From Betaproteobacteria bacterium (GTDB lineage: Bacteria; Pseudomonadota; Gammaproteobacteria; Burkholderiales; SG8-39), in NCBI GenBank assembly GCA_947482825.1, contig CANKMT010000003.1, positions 27,321 through 91,320 of the forward strand: a stretch of DNA of 64,000 nucleotides, written 5' to 3'. A program made the position numbers and the translations under genes. The notes beneath the pieces are model-generated. The model did not search any database, was not told where the DNA came from, and saw only the letters and a list, made by a program, of their open reading frames with translations. The number at the start of each line of letters is the position of its first letter. Position 1 is the first letter of the stretch. Below, piece after piece: positions 26,440 to 37,746 of the stretch.

Positions 26440-27558
26440 TCAGGTCTGCACCAATTTACGGTGCCTGTGGATGCTCATGAGGATGCCGATCCCCACAAAG
26501 AGCGTCGCCAGCGCGGTGCCGCCATAGGACACGAACGGCAGGGGAACGCCCACCACCGGCAGGATGCCGGACACCATCCCCATGTTCACGAACGCGTAGG
26601 TGAAGAAGATCAGCGTCACCGCGCCGGCCAGCAGGCGGCTGAAGAACGTCGGCGCATTGGCCGCGATCATGAGGCCGCGCGCGATCAGCAGAAGGTAAAG
26701 CAGGAGGAGCACACAGTTGCCGGCAAGGCCGAACTCCTCGGAAAACACCGCAAAGATGAAATCGGTATGCCGCTCGGGGATGAACTCGAGGTGCGTCTGC
26801 GTCCCCCGCAGCCAGCCTTTGCCCAGGATGCCGCCCGAGCCGACTGCGATGGTGGACTGGATGATGTGGTAGCCCGCGCCGAGCGGGTCGGTGGTCGGGT
26901 CGAGCAGCGTGAGGACGCGCCTGCGCTGGTAGTCGTGCAGCATGCCCCAAAGCGGGAAGAGGGCGCCGATGCCGACCACGACGAGCCCCGCGATGACCTT
27001 CCAGGAAAGGCCCGCGAAGAAAATCACGTAGCACCCGGCTGCCAGCACGAGCACCGCTGTGCCGAGGTCGGGTTGGCGCGCGATCAGCAGAACCGGCACC
27101 AGGAGCAACAGGCCCGCGACGATGAAATCGAGCGCGCGCAGCGTCGCCTCGTGGCGGTGGAAGTACCACGCGAGCATGAGGGGCATTGCGATCTTCATCA
27201 TTTCCGAGGGCTGGAACCGGGTCACGCCCACATGCAACCATCGGCGCGCCCCGTTGGCGACGTCGCCGAACAAGGCGACGGCGACCAGCAGCAGGATGCC
27301 GAAGAAATACACAGGCACCGCGAAGCGCATCAGGGTCTGCGGCGAGGCTTGTGCAATGAGCCACATTGCAGTAAAAGCCACCGCCAGGTTCGCCAATTGC
27401 GCGGTAACGCGGGCCGGATACTCGTAGCTCGCGCTGTAGAGCGTGACCAGGCCGATCCCCACCAGCACGACCGACAGCGCGAACAGCGGGCCATCGATGC
27501 TGTCGGTGAAGCGGCTGGCGGCGCGCCGGATCGTGAGTTGGGCGGTGTCGAGCGCCAT
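26440..27558 (-). CDS. rodA: Peptidoglycan glycosyltransferase RodA
   Basis: The 372-residue SEDS protein with ten membrane helices polymerises glycan strands of the lateral wall together with PBP2. Conserved features: RWLHVGVTRFQPSEMMKIAMPL, VLIARQPDLGTAVLVLAAG and GSGGILGKGWLRGTQTHLEFIPERHTDFIFAV (as short motifs), with the catalytic Asp in PERHTDF's neighbourhood. It ends the mreBCD-mrdA-rodA block, and its start overlaps the mrdA stop by one base. Confidence 0.97.
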   Translation of the reverse strand: MALDTAQLTIRRAASRFTDSIDGPLFALSVVLVGIGLVTLYSASYEYPARVTAQLANLAVAFTAMWLIAQASPQTLMRFAVPVYFFGILLLVAVALFGDVANGARRWLHVGVTRFQPSEMMKIAMPLMLAWYFHRHEATLRALDFIVAGLLLLVPVLLIARQPDLGTAVLVLAAGCYVIFFAGLSWKVIAGLVVVGIGALFPLWGMLHDYQRRRVLTLLDPTTDPLGAGYHIIQSTIAVGSGGILGKGWLRGTQTHLEFIPERHTDFIFAVFSEEFGLAGNCVLLLLYLLLIARGLMIAANAPTFFSRLLAGAVTLIFFTYAFVNMGMVSGILPVVGVPLPFVSYGGTALATLFVGIGILMSIHRHRKLVQT

Positions 27559-29468
27559 CAGTCGCTTGCGCCTTCTTTCAACGTCTCGATCACCGGCACC
27601 TGCTTTGGTTCCGGCGGGGTTTTCCCGAGCAGGTAGTAGTCGAGCACCGCCCGGGCGATCGGTGCCGCCGCGCGCGCGCCGAACCCCCCGTTCTCCACGA
27701 TCACGGCCAGCGCGATCTTCGGGTTTTCCAGCGGTGCGAACGCGATGAAAAGGGAATGGTCCCGGTGCCGTTCAGCCACGTTCTTTTCGATGTACTTCTC
27801 ATTCGCCTTGATGGCGATGACCTGCGCCGTCCCGGTCTTGCCCCCGCTCGTGTACTGTGCGCCCGCGAATGCGCGCGCTCCGGTGCCGGCGGTGTTCACG
27901 CCGGCCATCGCTTTTTTGATGAACTCGACGTGCTCGGGTTGGAACGGGATCTTGCGGGACAGCTCCGGCTCGATGGTTCGCCGCGTATTGGTGCGCTGGT
28001 TGTCCACGTAATTGACCAGATGCGGCTTGTACAGCACCCCGTTGTTTGCGATGGCCGCCGTTGCCTGCGCAAGCTGCATCGGCGTGTAGGCGTTATAGCC
28101 CTGGCCGATGCCGATCGAAATCGTTTCCCCGGCATACCACTTCTGCTGTTCTGGCTTGCGAAAGCGTTTTCGTTTCCACTCCGGCGAAGGCAGGATGCCC
28201 GCCGACTCTCCGTCGAGGTCGATGCCGGTGCGGCTGCCGAACCCGAAAGGCGCTATGGACCGGGCGATCAAGTCGATCCCCATGTCGTTCGACAGGATGT
28301 AGTAGTACGTGTCGCACGATTCCACGATCGAGCGGTACATGTCGACCGTACCGTGACCGCCGATCTTGTCGTCCCGGAAACGCCGCCCGCCGAAATCGAA
28401 GTGACCCGGATCGAAGATCGCCTGCGCGGGCTTGCGCTTGCCCGTCTCAAGCGCGGCCAACGCAAGAAAGGGCTTGAAGGTCGAGCCGGGCGGATACAGG
28501 CCGTTGATGGCGCGATTGTTGAGCGGACGGTCCGGCGAATTGTTGAGTTCGGCCCAGCTCTGCGGGTCGATCCCTTCGACGAACAGGTTAGGGTCGTACC
28601 CGGGTTTGGATACGAAGGCGAGCACGCCGCCGTTGGAAGGATCGAGCGCAACGAGGGCGCCGCGCCGGTCGCCGAAACTGCTCTCGGCCACTTGTTGCAG
28701 CTTGATGTCGAGCGCGAGCGTGATGTCGTTGCCCGCGAGGGCGGGCGTGCGCGACAGCGTCCGGATGCCCCGGCCCCCGGCGTCGATCTCGACCTGCTCG
28801 ATCCCGGTCGTGCCATGCAACTCGTTCTGGTAGCTGCCTTCCAGTCCCGACTTGCCGATGAAATCGGTGCCGCGATAGTTCGCATCCACGCCTTGCTCGG
28901 CGAGGCGCTCCTGGTCCTTGTCGTTGATCCGGCCGATGTAGCCGATCACGTGCGATGCGAGCGCCTCGAACGGGTATTGGCGAAACAGCCGTGCCTTGAT
29001 CTCGACGCCGGCGAAACGGTATCGATTGGCGGCAAACCTGGCCACCTCCTCGTCGGTGAGCCGCGTTCGGATCGGCAGGCTGTCGGCGTTGCGGGTTTCG
29101 GCGAGCAGTTTCTTGAAGCGGCTGCGGTCCCGGGGCTGGATGTCGACCACTTCGGCCAGTCCGTTGATCGTGCTCTCGAGGTCGCTGACCTTGGCGGGCA
29201 TGATCTCCAATGTGTAGGCCGAGTAGTTGCGCGCGAGCACTACGCCGTTGCGGTCGAGGATCAGGCCGCGATTCGGCGGGATCGGCACGATCGAGATGCG
29301 GTTGTCCTCGGCTTTGGTGTGGTAGTAGTCGCGCTGGATGACTTGCAGGTAGAAGAAGCGAGCGAACAGGATCCCGAAAGCGATCAATACCGCGATGCCG
29401 GCCGCGCCGATACGAAGCTGGAAGTAATACAGCTCGCGTTCGTGGTTCTTGAGCTCGGTGAGCCTCAT
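27558..29468 (-). CDS. mrdA: Penicillin-binding protein 2 (elongation transpeptidase)
   Basis: The 636-residue protein has one N-terminal membrane helix (residues about 20-40, IAVLIAFGILFARFFYLQVI), a dimerisation domain and a transpeptidase domain with SxxK in PPGSTFKPFLALAALETG (Ser of STFK), SxN in VESCDTYYYILSND (SCD) and KTG in TSGGKTGTAQVIAI. It cross-links side-wall peptidoglycan with RodA. It lies downstream of mreD, with a REP-like element between them. Confidence 0.97.
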   Translation of the reverse strand: MRLTELKNHERELYYFQLRIGAAGIAVLIAFGILFARFFYLQVIQRDYYHTKAEDNRISIVPIPPNRGLILDRNGVVLARNYSAYTLEIMPAKVSDLESTINGLAEVVDIQPRDRSRFKKLLAETRNADSLPIRTRLTDEEVARFAANRYRFAGVEIKARLFRQYPFEALASHVIGYIGRINDKDQERLAEQGVDANYRGTDFIGKSGLEGSYQNELHGTTGIEQVEIDAGGRGIRTLSRTPALAGNDITLALDIKLQQVAESSFGDRRGALVALDPSNGGVLAFVSKPGYDPNLFVEGIDPQSWAELNNSPDRPLNNRAINGLYPPGSTFKPFLALAALETGKRKPAQAIFDPGHFDFGGRRFRDDKIGGHGTVDMYRSIVESCDTYYYILSNDMGIDLIARSIAPFGFGSRTGIDLDGESAGILPSPEWKRKRFRKPEQQKWYAGETISIGIGQGYNAYTPMQLAQATAAIANNGVLYKPHLVNYVDNQRTNTRRTIEPELSRKIPFQPEHVEFIKKAMAGVNTAGTGARAFAGAQYTSGGKTGTAQVIAIKANEKYIEKNVAERHRDHSLFIAFAPLENPKIALAVIVENGGFGARAAAPIARAVLDYYLLGKTPPEPKQVPVIETLKEGASD

Positions 29469-29473
29469 CGTGG

Positions 29474-29505
29474 GAAGAGGGGCTGCCGCCCCCCACAGAC
29501 CCCCC
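29474..29505 (+). repeat. REP-like intergenic element, copy 2
   Basis: GAAGAGGGGCTGCCGCCCCCC, then ACAGACCCCCC, aligns with the element at 2440-2475. It sits just 5' of mrdA, in the 63-base gap after mreD. Confidence 0.5.
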
Positions 29506-29531
29506 GCGTCGCGATTGCGATGGCAATCATG

Positions 29532-30077
29532 CTAGATCGGCCGTGTCTCGTCGACCTCGACGGGGCGGCGCTGCGGCGCGAGGAGCAGGAAACTCACCGC
29601 GGGCCATAGCAACGCGCCAATCAGCGGCCCGACCAGCAGAGTCCAGCCCGGGAAAGGCGCGCCGGCCGCCAGCCGCACGAACACCTCGACGGCTTTGGCG
29701 CCGATCAGCAGGAGGGCCACGTGCATGGCCTGCAGCGTCCAAGGGAACCACAGGATCCTGCGTGACAGGCCGATGGCCGAGAACGCAAGGAGCGAATAGG
29801 CGAGCGCGTGCTGTCCCAGCAGCACGCCGTTCCCGGTGTCCATCAGCAGCCCAAGCAGCCAGCCGACGCCCAACCCCACCAGCCGTGGCTGGCGCACACA
29901 CCAGAAGGTCAGGGTCAGGGCAACGAAATCGGGCACCAACGACACGTCTTTCCAGGGCAGGAAGTTCAGAAGCAGCGCGACGGCGAACGAAATAACGATG
30001 GTGCCGATACGCACCGGCAAAAGGATGTACTGCGGACGCTCCGCGAGCACTAGCAGACCCTCGGGTGGCGTGCGCAA
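29532..30077 (-). CDS. mreD: Rod shape-determining protein MreD
   Basis: The 181-residue protein has five or six membrane helices and the MreD pattern: RPQYILLPVRIGTIVISFAV, LVPDFVALTLTFWCVRQP and GWLLGLLMDTGNGVLLGQHALAYSLL (short motifs, with the conserved LMDxxxGxxLGQHALAY). It is part of the elongasome with MreB, MreC, RodA and PBP2. The start is TTG at 30077, 13 bases after mreC, since no ATG precedes the conserved region. Confidence 0.93.
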   Translation of the reverse strand: MRTPPEGLLVLAERPQYILLPVRIGTIVISFAVALLLNFLPWKDVSLVPDFVALTLTFWCVRQPRLVGLGVGWLLGLLMDTGNGVLLGQHALAYSLLAFSAIGLSRRILWFPWTLQAMHVALLLIGAKAVEVFVRLAAGAPFPGWTLLVGPLIGALLWPAVSFLLLAPQRRPVEVDETRPI

Positions 30078-30089
30078 TCGCGCGGGGGC

Positions 30090-31013
30090 TTATGCATTCG
30101 GCGCATCCTTGCGGCGCTTGCCCTTGACCCCTTTGGCCTTGGACTCCGGCTTGGCCGCATCGACCGGGTACTCCGGAAGCTTCGTTTCGTTCTGCAGCGC
30201 GAGGAGGTAGCGATTCTTCTCGTCGCCGCCGGCCGGCTGGCACAGGATGCGCGCGAAAGCGGCCACCGCATCGCGTTCGATGCGAACGACCGTGGCGACC
30301 GGGAGCCCGGCCGGATAAGTGCCGTCGATGCCGGAAGTCACCAGCCTGTCGCCGTTCTGGATTTCCGCGTTCGCGGCCATGAAGCGCAATTCAAGCGCTC
30401 CCGGTGCGCCGGAACCGAAAGCCACCGCGCGCAGGCCGTTCCTGACCACCTGCACGGGAATCGCCTGGTCCTTGTCGGTCAAGAGCGTGACCTCGGACAC
30501 GCGCGGATGCACGCGCGTCACCTGCCCGACCACGCCGGCATCATCGATCACCGCCTGCCCAGGCGTGATCCCGTCGGCGGACCCTTTGTCCACGAGGAGC
30601 TTGCGCGAAAACGGGTCGCGCCCTGAATACAGCACTTCGACCGGCGTCGACTTGAGGCCGAGGCGTTCCTGCGCGCCGTTGATCCGGCGCAGTTGCGCGA
30701 GTTCGGCCGCGGTGGCTTCGTACCGCTTCGCGTCCTGCGCGCTTTCGACGAGCTTCGCGCGCAATTCCGCGTTCTCGCGGTGGAGAGAAGATTGGGCGGC
30801 GAAGAAGCCCGCGATCCGCCCGGCGAACTGGACCGGCGCGGTGGCCACCTGCTGGAGCGGATAGGCGGCCAGGGCGAACAGCCCCCTCAGCGTCTCGGCG
30901 TACTTGAAGCGAGCGTCGAGCACCAGCAGCGCGATGGAGAGCGAAGCGAAAAATATGAGGCGAACGAGTGGCGCCGGACCGCGCCTGAAGAACGGTGGGG
31001 GAGAGTGCTCCAT
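30090..31013 (-). CDS. mreC: Rod shape-determining protein MreC
   Basis: The 307-residue periplasmic scaffold protein has an N-terminal membrane anchor (VRLIFFASLSIALLVLDARF), a coiled coil (HRENAELRAKLVESAQDAKR), and the beta-barrel MreC core (LVDKGSADGITPGQAVIDDAGVVGQVTRVHP as consecutive motifs; DRLVTSGIDGTYPAGLPVATV). The last 20 residues are lysine-rich (ESKAKGVKGKRRKD). It links MreB to the wall synthases and follows mreB by 11 bases. Confidence 0.96.
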   Translation of the reverse strand: MEHSPPPFFRRGPAPLVRLIFFASLSIALLVLDARFKYAETLRGLFALAAYPLQQVATAPVQFAGRIAGFFAAQSSLHRENAELRAKLVESAQDAKRYEATAAELAQLRRINGAQERLGLKSTPVEVLYSGRDPFSRKLLVDKGSADGITPGQAVIDDAGVVGQVTRVHPRVSEVTLLTDKDQAIPVQVVRNGLRAVAFGSGAPGALELRFMAANAEIQNGDRLVTSGIDGTYPAGLPVATVVRIERDAVAAFARILCQPAGGDEKNRYLLALQNETKLPEYPVDAAKPESKAKGVKGKRRKDAPNA

Positions 31014-31024
31014 CCCCCTTTCAC

Positions 31025-32110
<1,086 letters not shown>

Positions 32111-32205
32111 CTAAGACTGTGTCTTGAAAGGCACTATGATACCCTATCGTCGCCCCGGAGAAAGCCGCGCGCGGCTCTTCCGGACCCCTTTTTCCGCATC
32201 GCCCC

Positions 32206-32505
32206 ATGTCCCTCGACCTCGAGCAGATCCGCCGTATTGCCCGGCTCGCCCGTATCGCCGTCAGCGACGCCGAAGCGGCCGATACCGCAGCGTCCCTCAG
32301 CGGGGTTCTGGGCCTCATCGGCGAGATGCAGGCGGTCGATACGACCGGCATCGAACCCATGGCGCATGCCCTTGACGCGCAGGTCTCGAGCGCCCAGCGC
32401 CTGCGCGAGGACAAGGCCGTCGAACCCGACCGACGCACCGCCTACCAAGCCTCGGCCCCAGCCGTCCAGGACGGCCTGTACCTGGTGCCCCGGGTGGTCG
32501 AGTAG
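32206..32505 (+). CDS. gatC: Asp/Glu-tRNA amidotransferase subunit C
   Basis: The 99-residue subunit starts [20 protein letters not shown], the family N-terminus, and continues with [27 protein letters not shown] and a C-terminal [11 protein letters not shown]. It wraps around GatA and stabilises the GatCAB complex that amidates misacylated Glu-tRNA(Gln) or Asp-tRNA(Asn). It starts the gatCAB operon, with two bases to gatA. Confidence 0.96.
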   Translation: MSLDLEQIRRIARLARIAVSDAEAADTAASLSGVLGLIGEMQAVDTTGIEPMAHALDAQVSSAQRLREDKAVEPDRRTAYQASAPAVQDGLYLVPRVVE

Positions 32506-32507
32506 CC

Positions 32508-33968
32508 ATGCTGAACGCATCGCTTTCCGAGATGTCGGCGGCACTCGAGAGCCGGAAGATTTCGAGCGTCGAACTCACACAGCTGTTCCTGGGCCGGATC
32601 GCGAAACTGAACGGCGAACTGAACGCTTTCATTACCGCCGACGCCCCGCGGGCGCTGAAGGATGCGGCCGCGGCCGATGCCCGCCGCGCAACCGGCCAGA
32701 GCGGGCCGCTGCTTGGGATCCCCGTCGCGCACAAAGACATCTTCTGTACGGAAGGGATCCGGACCACCTGCGGCTCGAAGATGCTCGCCGACTTCGTCTC
32801 GCCCTACGACGCGCATGTGATCTCCAGGTTCGGCGCGGCCGGCGCGGTGCTGCTTGGCAAGACCAACATGGACGAGTTCGCTATGGGCTCGTCCAACGAA
32901 TCGTCGTACTTCGGCGCCGTGAAGAACCCCTGGCGCAGGAGCGCCGTGCCAGGTGGCTCCTCCGGCGGCTCGGCCGCGGCCGTGGCCGCGCGCATGGCTC
33001 CGGCGGCCACCGGCACCGACACCGGCGGCTCGATCCGCCAGCCGGCGTCCTTTACCGGCGTCTGCGGGGTCAAGCCGACCTATGGAGTCGTCTCGCGCTA
33101 CGGGATGATCGCTTTCGCCTCCTCGCTCGACCAGGGCGGGCCGATGGGCAAGGGCGCCGCCGACCTCGCGGCCCTGCTCAATGTCATGGCCGGGTTCGAT
33201 GCACGCGATTCGACCAGCCTCGATCGCCCGCCGGAGGACTATGCGCGCGACCTTGAGCGACCCGTTGCAGGCCTTCGCATCGGGTTACCCAGGGAGTATT
33301 TCGGCGACGGCGTGGATGCCGACGTCGCCGCGCGGGTGCAAGACGCTATCCGCTGGTTCGAAGGGCAGGGCGCGAAGACGGTCGAAATCACCCTGCCGAA
33401 CACGAAGCTCGCGGTCCCGGTCTACTACGTGCTTGCGCCCGCCGAAGCCTCATCGAACCTCTCGCGCTTCGATGGCGTGCGCTACGGGCACCGCGCAGCC
33501 GAATACGCCGACCTCTACGAGATGTACTGCAAGTCGCGCGCCGAGGGATTCGGGGCCGAGGTAAAGAGGCGCATCCTCGTGGGCACTTACGTCCTTTCGC
33601 ACGGCTATTACGATGCCTACTACCTGCAGGCGCAGAAGATCCGCAGGCTGATCGCCGGGGATTTTTCGGACGCATTCGCACAATGCGACGTGATCATGGG
33701 CCCGGTTGCCCCGACCACGGCTTACGAAGCAGGCGCAATGTCCGGCGACCCGGTGAAAATGTACCTTGGCGACATTTTCACGATCCCTGCCTCGCTCGCC
33801 GGCTTGCCCGGGATGTCGATCCCCTGCGGCTTCGACTCCAAGGGACTGCCCGTCGGATTGCAGGCGATCGGCAACTATTTTTCCGAGGCGCGCCTGCTGA
33901 ACGTCGCACACCAGTACCAAAAGGCGACCGACTGGCACATTCGCGTGCCGGACGCGTTCCCGCTCTGA
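32508..33968 (+). CDS. gatA: Asp/Glu-tRNA amidotransferase subunit A
   Basis: The 486-residue amidase has the Ser-cisSer-Lys triad: Lys in [14 protein letters not shown], the glycine/serine signature [14 protein letters not shown] and the nucleophile region [15 protein letters not shown]. It releases ammonia from glutamine or asparagine, channelled to GatB. Length is normal. It is two bases from gatC and nine from gatB. Confidence 0.98.
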   Translation: MLNASLSEMSAALESRKISSVELTQLFLGRIAKLNGELNAFITADAPRALKDAAAADARRATGQSGPLLGIPVAHKDIFCTEGIRTTCGSKMLADFVSPYDAHVISRFGAAGAVLLGKTNMDEFAMGSSNESSYFGAVKNPWRRSAVPGGSSGGSAAAVAARMAPAATGTDTGGSIRQPASFTGVCGVKPTYGVVSRYGMIAFASSLDQGGPMGKGAADLAALLNVMAGFDARDSTSLDRPPEDYARDLERPVAGLRIGLPREYFGDGVDADVAARVQDAIRWFEGQGAKTVEITLPNTKLAVPVYYVLAPAEASSNLSRFDGVRYGHRAAEYADLYEMYCKSRAEGFGAEVKRRILVGTYVLSHGYYDAYYLQAQKIRRLIAGDFSDAFAQCDVIMGPVAPTTAYEAGAMSGDPVKMYLGDIFTIPASLAGLPGMSIPCGFDSKGLPVGLQAIGNYFSEARLLNVAHQYQKATDWHIRVPDAFPL

Positions 33969-33977
33969 GGCGCCGGG

Positions 33978-35420
33978 ATGGACTGGGAAATCGTCGTCGG
34001 CCTCGAGACGCATACGCAATTGCTCACCGAGAGCAAGATCTTCTCGGGCGCCTCGACTGCGTTTGGCGCCGAGCCGAACACGCAAGCCTCGGCCGTGGAC
34101 CTTGCGCTCCCCGGCGTGCTGCCGGTCCTGAACGCAAAGGCGGTCGAGTTCGCGGTGCGCCTCGGTCTGGCCATCGGCGCCACGATCAGCCCGCGGTCCG
34201 TGTTCGCGCGCAAGAACTACTTCTACCCCGACCTTCCCAAGGGCTACCAGATCAGCCAGTACGAGTTGCCGGTCGTGCAGCACGGCACGTTGAAGATCGC
34301 GGTGGAAGGCGGCGAGAAGACCGTCCGCATCCTGCGAGCGCACCTCGAGGAAGACGCCGGAAAGTCGCTGCACGAAGACTTCAAAGGACTCTCGGGGATC
34401 GACCTCAACCGCGCGGGCACGCCTTTGCTCGAGATCGTCACCGAGCCCGACCTGCGTGGTGCGAAGGAGGCGGTGGCCTATGCAAAGGCGCTCCATTCGC
34501 TCGTGCGCTGGATCGGAATCTGCGACGGCAACATGCAGGAGGGCTCGTTCCGGTGCGACGCCAACGTTTCGGTTCGGCGCCCCGGCGCCCCACTGGGCAC
34601 GCGGTGCGAGATCAAGAACCTCAACTCGTTCCGCTTCATGGAGCAGGCGATCGAATACGAAGCGCGGCGCCAAGTCGAGCTGATCGAGGATGGCGGCACC
34701 GTGGTTCAGGAGACCCGGCTCTACGATCCCGACCGCAACGAGACGCGCTCGATGCGCTCCAAGGAAGACGCGCAGGACTATCGCTACTTTCCCGACCCCG
34801 ACTTGCTGCCGCTGGTGATCAATGAAGCGGAAATCGAGCGCATCCGTGCTTTGCTGCCGGAATTGCCGCAGGCCAAGCGCGAGCGGTTCGCGCGCGACTA
34901 CGGGCTCGCGGCCTACGACGCCGCGCAGTTGACCGCGTCACGCGAATCGGCCGACTTTTTCGAAGACCTGGTGCGTGCATCGCGCGCCGAACCCAAGACT
35001 TGCGCGAACTGGCAGACAGGTGAGTTCGCGGCCGCATTGAATCGCGACGGCCTGGAGGTCGGGCACAGCCCGGTGGGCGCCGAAGCGCTCGGCGCGTTGC
35101 TGCGGCGGATCGCCGACGGCACCATTTCCGGCAAGATCGCCAAGGAGGTCTTCGAGGCGATGTGGCGCAGGGAGGCCGAGGGCCCCGGGGCGGCGGACGC
35201 CATCATCGAAGCAAGGGGACTAGAGCAGATCTCGGACACCGGCGCGATTGAGAAGATGGTCGACGAGGTGCTTGCGGCCAACGCCAGGCAGGTCGAAGAC
35301 TACCGCGCGGGCAAGGAAAAGGCCTTCAATTCGCTCGTTGGCCAGGTCATGAAGGCGGCCAAGGGCAAGGCCAACCCCGGCCAGGTCAACGCGATCCTGA
35401 AGAAAAAGCTCGGGGGTTAG
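33978..35420 (+). CDS. gatB: Asp/Glu-tRNA amidotransferase subunit B
   Basis: The 480-residue subunit binds the misacylated tRNA and transfers ammonia after phosphorylating the side chain. Signature motifs: [20 protein letters not shown], the metal/ATP region [17 protein letters not shown] and [17 protein letters not shown], with the helical YqeY-like tail from about residue 330 ending [10 protein letters not shown]. It is the last gene of gatCAB and converges on the next minus-strand gene 13 bases away. Confidence 0.98.
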   Translation: MDWEIVVGLETHTQLLTESKIFSGASTAFGAEPNTQASAVDLALPGVLPVLNAKAVEFAVRLGLAIGATISPRSVFARKNYFYPDLPKGYQISQYELPVVQHGTLKIAVEGGEKTVRILRAHLEEDAGKSLHEDFKGLSGIDLNRAGTPLLEIVTEPDLRGAKEAVAYAKALHSLVRWIGICDGNMQEGSFRCDANVSVRRPGAPLGTRCEIKNLNSFRFMEQAIEYEARRQVELIEDGGTVVQETRLYDPDRNETRSMRSKEDAQDYRYFPDPDLLPLVINEAEIERIRALLPELPQAKRERFARDYGLAAYDAAQLTASRESADFFEDLVRASRAEPKTCANWQTGEFAAALNRDGLEVGHSPVGAEALGALLRRIADGTISGKIAKEVFEAMWRREAEGPGAADAIIEARGLEQISDTGAIEKMVDEVLAANARQVEDYRAGKEKAFNSLVGQVMKAAKGKANPGQVNAILKKKLGG

Positions 35421-35432
35421 GGGAGGTCTTGT

Positions 35433-36089
35433 TTACTTCTTGGCGGCCGCCGGTGCCGGTGCCGGAACTGCCGCGGGCCCCTTGGTGAGCTCCAGGTAGC
35501 GGCGCTTGTCCTCGTCGTACCGGGTGTTGATCACGTCAACGTCTTTCTTCTTGGCCGCAAGCAGGTTCTGCTGCGCTTTGAGGTCGATCTCATTGTTCTG
35601 GATGCCCTGCATTACATTGGCCGGCGGCTTGTTCTTGCCCTGGTAGAACTCGAGCTCCTTCTTCATGGTCGTGCCGGTCTTCTCGATCTGGGCGATCTTC
35701 GTCTGGGTCTCGACGACGGCCTTCTCGTTGTCGGCCAGCGCCTGCCTGCGCGCGGCCTCGATGTCCTTCTCGCTGGCGTAGGTTGAAAGGAGCGCCTTGT
35801 TCTTGCGCGTCTCTTCCTTTTCCTTGCGCGCGGCCTCGGCCTCCTTTTCCTTCATGAGGCGCTCCTCGGCCTCTTTTGCGGCACGCTGCTCGGGCGTTAG
35901 CGCGGCCTCGGTGCGCTTGACGACCTGGCCTTGCTTGTTCATTTCGTTGACCGCCTGGCCGGCGCACTGCGGCGGGAGCGTCGAGCCGACGTAGGTCTTG
36001 CCGTCCTTGCCCACGCACTTGATGATCTGCTGGGCTTGCGCAGACCAGGCGGCAAACACCGCGGCCATTACCAGGACTATCCTTGCCAT
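35433..36089 (-). CDS. Secreted coiled-coil protein with a DUF4124-like N-terminus
   Basis: The 218-residue protein has a signal peptide (MARIVLVMAAVFAAWSAQAQ) followed by a short DUF4124-like segment QIIKCVGKDGKTYVGSTLPPQC. The rest is a long charged helix (about residues 60-195, rich in E/K/R/A) that should form a coiled coil, and it ends in a proline/alanine tail. Betaproteobacterial DUF4124 proteins are exported and of unknown role. The ATG at 36089 is preferred; an in-frame upstream start at 36113 would precede the signal peptide. Confidence 0.8.
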   Translation of the reverse strand: MARIVLVMAAVFAAWSAQAQQIIKCVGKDGKTYVGSTLPPQCAGQAVNEMNKQGQVVKRTEAALTPEQRAAKEAEERLMKEKEAEAARKEKEETRKNKALLSTYASEKDIEAARRQALADNEKAVVETQTKIAQIEKTGTTMKKELEFYQGKNKPPANVMQGIQNNEIDLKAQQNLLAAKKKDVDVINTRYDEDKRRYLELTKGPAAVPAPAPAAAKK

Positions 36090-36275
36090 TGCTGCACCTC
36101 TCGTTGCGGTCATCTGATCGACGAGCGCCCATTTTGCGCCTTTCGCCGTCCACGCTCAACCGAAGGGAACAACGCGGCCGGTGCGTTGCCCGTTGACCGG
36201 TAGCCCAGCCGACCCGAAGCAGGGATGCGTTAGAATTCTTCCACCTCCACGCTCAAAAACTTGCGCACACCCCCC

Positions 36276-36965
36276 ATGGTCTTTACCGACAAGGCGCTGA
36301 TCGCCGAGATCACCGCCAAGATGCTCCTCGAAGTCAAGGCTGTGCTGTTCTCGGACGCCAAGCCCTTCATCTTCACTTCCGGCTGGGCGAGCCCGGTCTA
36401 CATCGACGGCCGTAAGCTGATCTCGTACCCGCGCATCCGCAGCCAGCTGATCGAGTTTGCGGCCGCCACGGTCGTGCGCGATGTCGGCTTCGAGCAGTTC
36501 GACACGGTCGCCGGCGGCGAGACCGCCGGCATTCCCTACGCGGCCTGGATTGCGGATCGCCTCGCCCTGCCGATGCAATACGTGCGCAAGAAACCCAAGG
36601 GGTTCGGCCGCAACGCGCAGATCGAAGGCCATGTCGAGGAGGGCGCGCGCACGCTGCTGGTGGAAGACCTCACCACCGACGGCCGCTCCAAGGTCATCTT
36701 CTGCAAGGCGCTGCGCGACGCGGGCGCGATCGTCGACCACGTTTACGTGAATTTCTACTACGACATCTTCCCAGAGTCGAAGAAGATCCTTGCCGACCTC
36801 AATGTGCGGCTGCATTACCTTTCCACTTGGTGGGACGTGCTGGCGGTGGTCAAGCAAGGCGGTTACCTCGCGGCCGCGCAGATCGACGAAGTGGAGAAAT
36901 TCCTTCACGAGCCGGCCAAGTGGTCCGCCGCGCACGGCGGGGTGGCGAGTTTCCCCTCGAGCTAG
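36276..36965 (+). CDS. pyrE: Orotate phosphoribosyltransferase
   Basis: The 229-residue enzyme transfers phosphoribose from PRPP to orotate in pyrimidine synthesis. The PRPP motif [14 protein letters not shown] is clear, as are [20 protein letters not shown] and the substrate hood region [16 protein letters not shown]. Its length fits the long PyrE form seen in beta- and alphaproteobacteria. The ATG at 36276 was chosen over a TTG at 36261. It runs eight bases ahead of the exonuclease gene. Confidence 0.95.
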   Translation: MVFTDKALIAEITAKMLLEVKAVLFSDAKPFIFTSGWASPVYIDGRKLISYPRIRSQLIEFAAATVVRDVGFEQFDTVAGGETAGIPYAAWIADRLALPMQYVRKKPKGFGRNAQIEGHVEEGARTLLVEDLTTDGRSKVIFCKALRDAGAIVDHVYVNFYYDIFPESKKILADLNVRLHYLSTWWDVLAVVKQGGYLAAAQIDEVEKFLHEPAKWSAAHGGVASFPSS

Positions 36966-36972
36966 GCCTTAC

Positions 36973-37746
36973 GTGCGGATCGTAAGCGTCAACGTCAACG
37001 GCATCCGCTCGGCCGCCCGCAAGGGCTTTTACCAATGGCTCCCGGCGCAGCGCGCCGATTTCGTGTGCATGCAGGAAGTGAAGGCGCACGAATCCGACCT
37101 CGAGCCTTCGATTCTCGCGCCAAAGAACTATCACGCGGCCTTCTCGTGTGCCGAAAAGCGCGGGTACAGCGGCGTGGGGCTCTACAGCCGCCACAAGCCC
37201 GACAGCGTGCAGCGCGGGTTCGGCAGCAAGGAATTCGATGCCGAAGGTCGCTACGTCGAGATGCGGTTCGGCAAGCTCTCGGTCGTTTCCGTGTATTTCC
37301 CTTCGGGCGCGAGCTCACCCGAGAGGCAGCTTGCCAAGTTCCGTTTCCTCGACGAGGTGAAGCCTTACCTGCAGTCGCTGGCCGGCAGCGGGCGCGAGGT
37401 CGTCCTGTGCGGCGACTGGAACATCGCGCACAAGGAAATCGACCTGCGCAACTGGCGCTCGAACCAGAAGAACTCGGGGTTCCTGCCAGAGGAACGTGCA
37501 TGGATCTCGCACGTGTTCGACGGCATTGGCCTGGTCGACGTGTTCCGCCGGCTCAACGGCAAGCCGGACCAGTACACCTGGTGGTCGAACCGCGGCGATT
37601 CATGGAACAAGAACGTCGGCTGGCGCATCGACTACCACGTGGCCACGGCGGGACTCGCGAAGACGGCGAAAAAGGAATCGATCTACAAGACCAAGCGATT
37701 CTCGGACCACGCGCCGCTGACAATCGACTACGACTGGCAGATCTAA
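36973..37746 (+). CDS. xth: Exonuclease III family AP endonuclease
   Basis: The 257-residue EEP nuclease has the family motifs: NVNGIRSAARKGF, the metal-binding Glu in CMQEVKAHE, CGDWNIAHKEIDLRNW, WRIDYHVAT and the catalytic FSDHAPLTIDY. It repairs abasic sites and trims 3' ends in base-excision repair. It starts with GTG eight bases after pyrE; an open frame extends upstream inside pyrE but is a shadow. The stop overlaps the end of the convergent gene. Confidence 0.95.
   Translation: MRIVSVNVNGIRSAARKGFYQWLPAQRADFVCMQEVKAHESDLEPSILAPKNYHAAFSCAEKRGYSGVGLYSRHKPDSVQRGFGSKEFDAEGRYVEMRFGKLSVVSVYFPSGASSPERQLAKFRFLDEVKPYLQSLAGSGREVVLCGDWNIAHKEIDLRNWRSNQKNSGFLPEERAWISHVFDGIGLVDVFRRLNGKPDQYTWWSNRGDSWNKNVGWRIDYHVATAGLAKTAKKESIYKTKRFSDHAPLTIDYDWQI

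Noticed and set aside
27756..29609. 617-codon plus-strand frame over mrdA
   Set aside because: Shadow of PBP2, which has all transpeptidase motifs in the minus strand.
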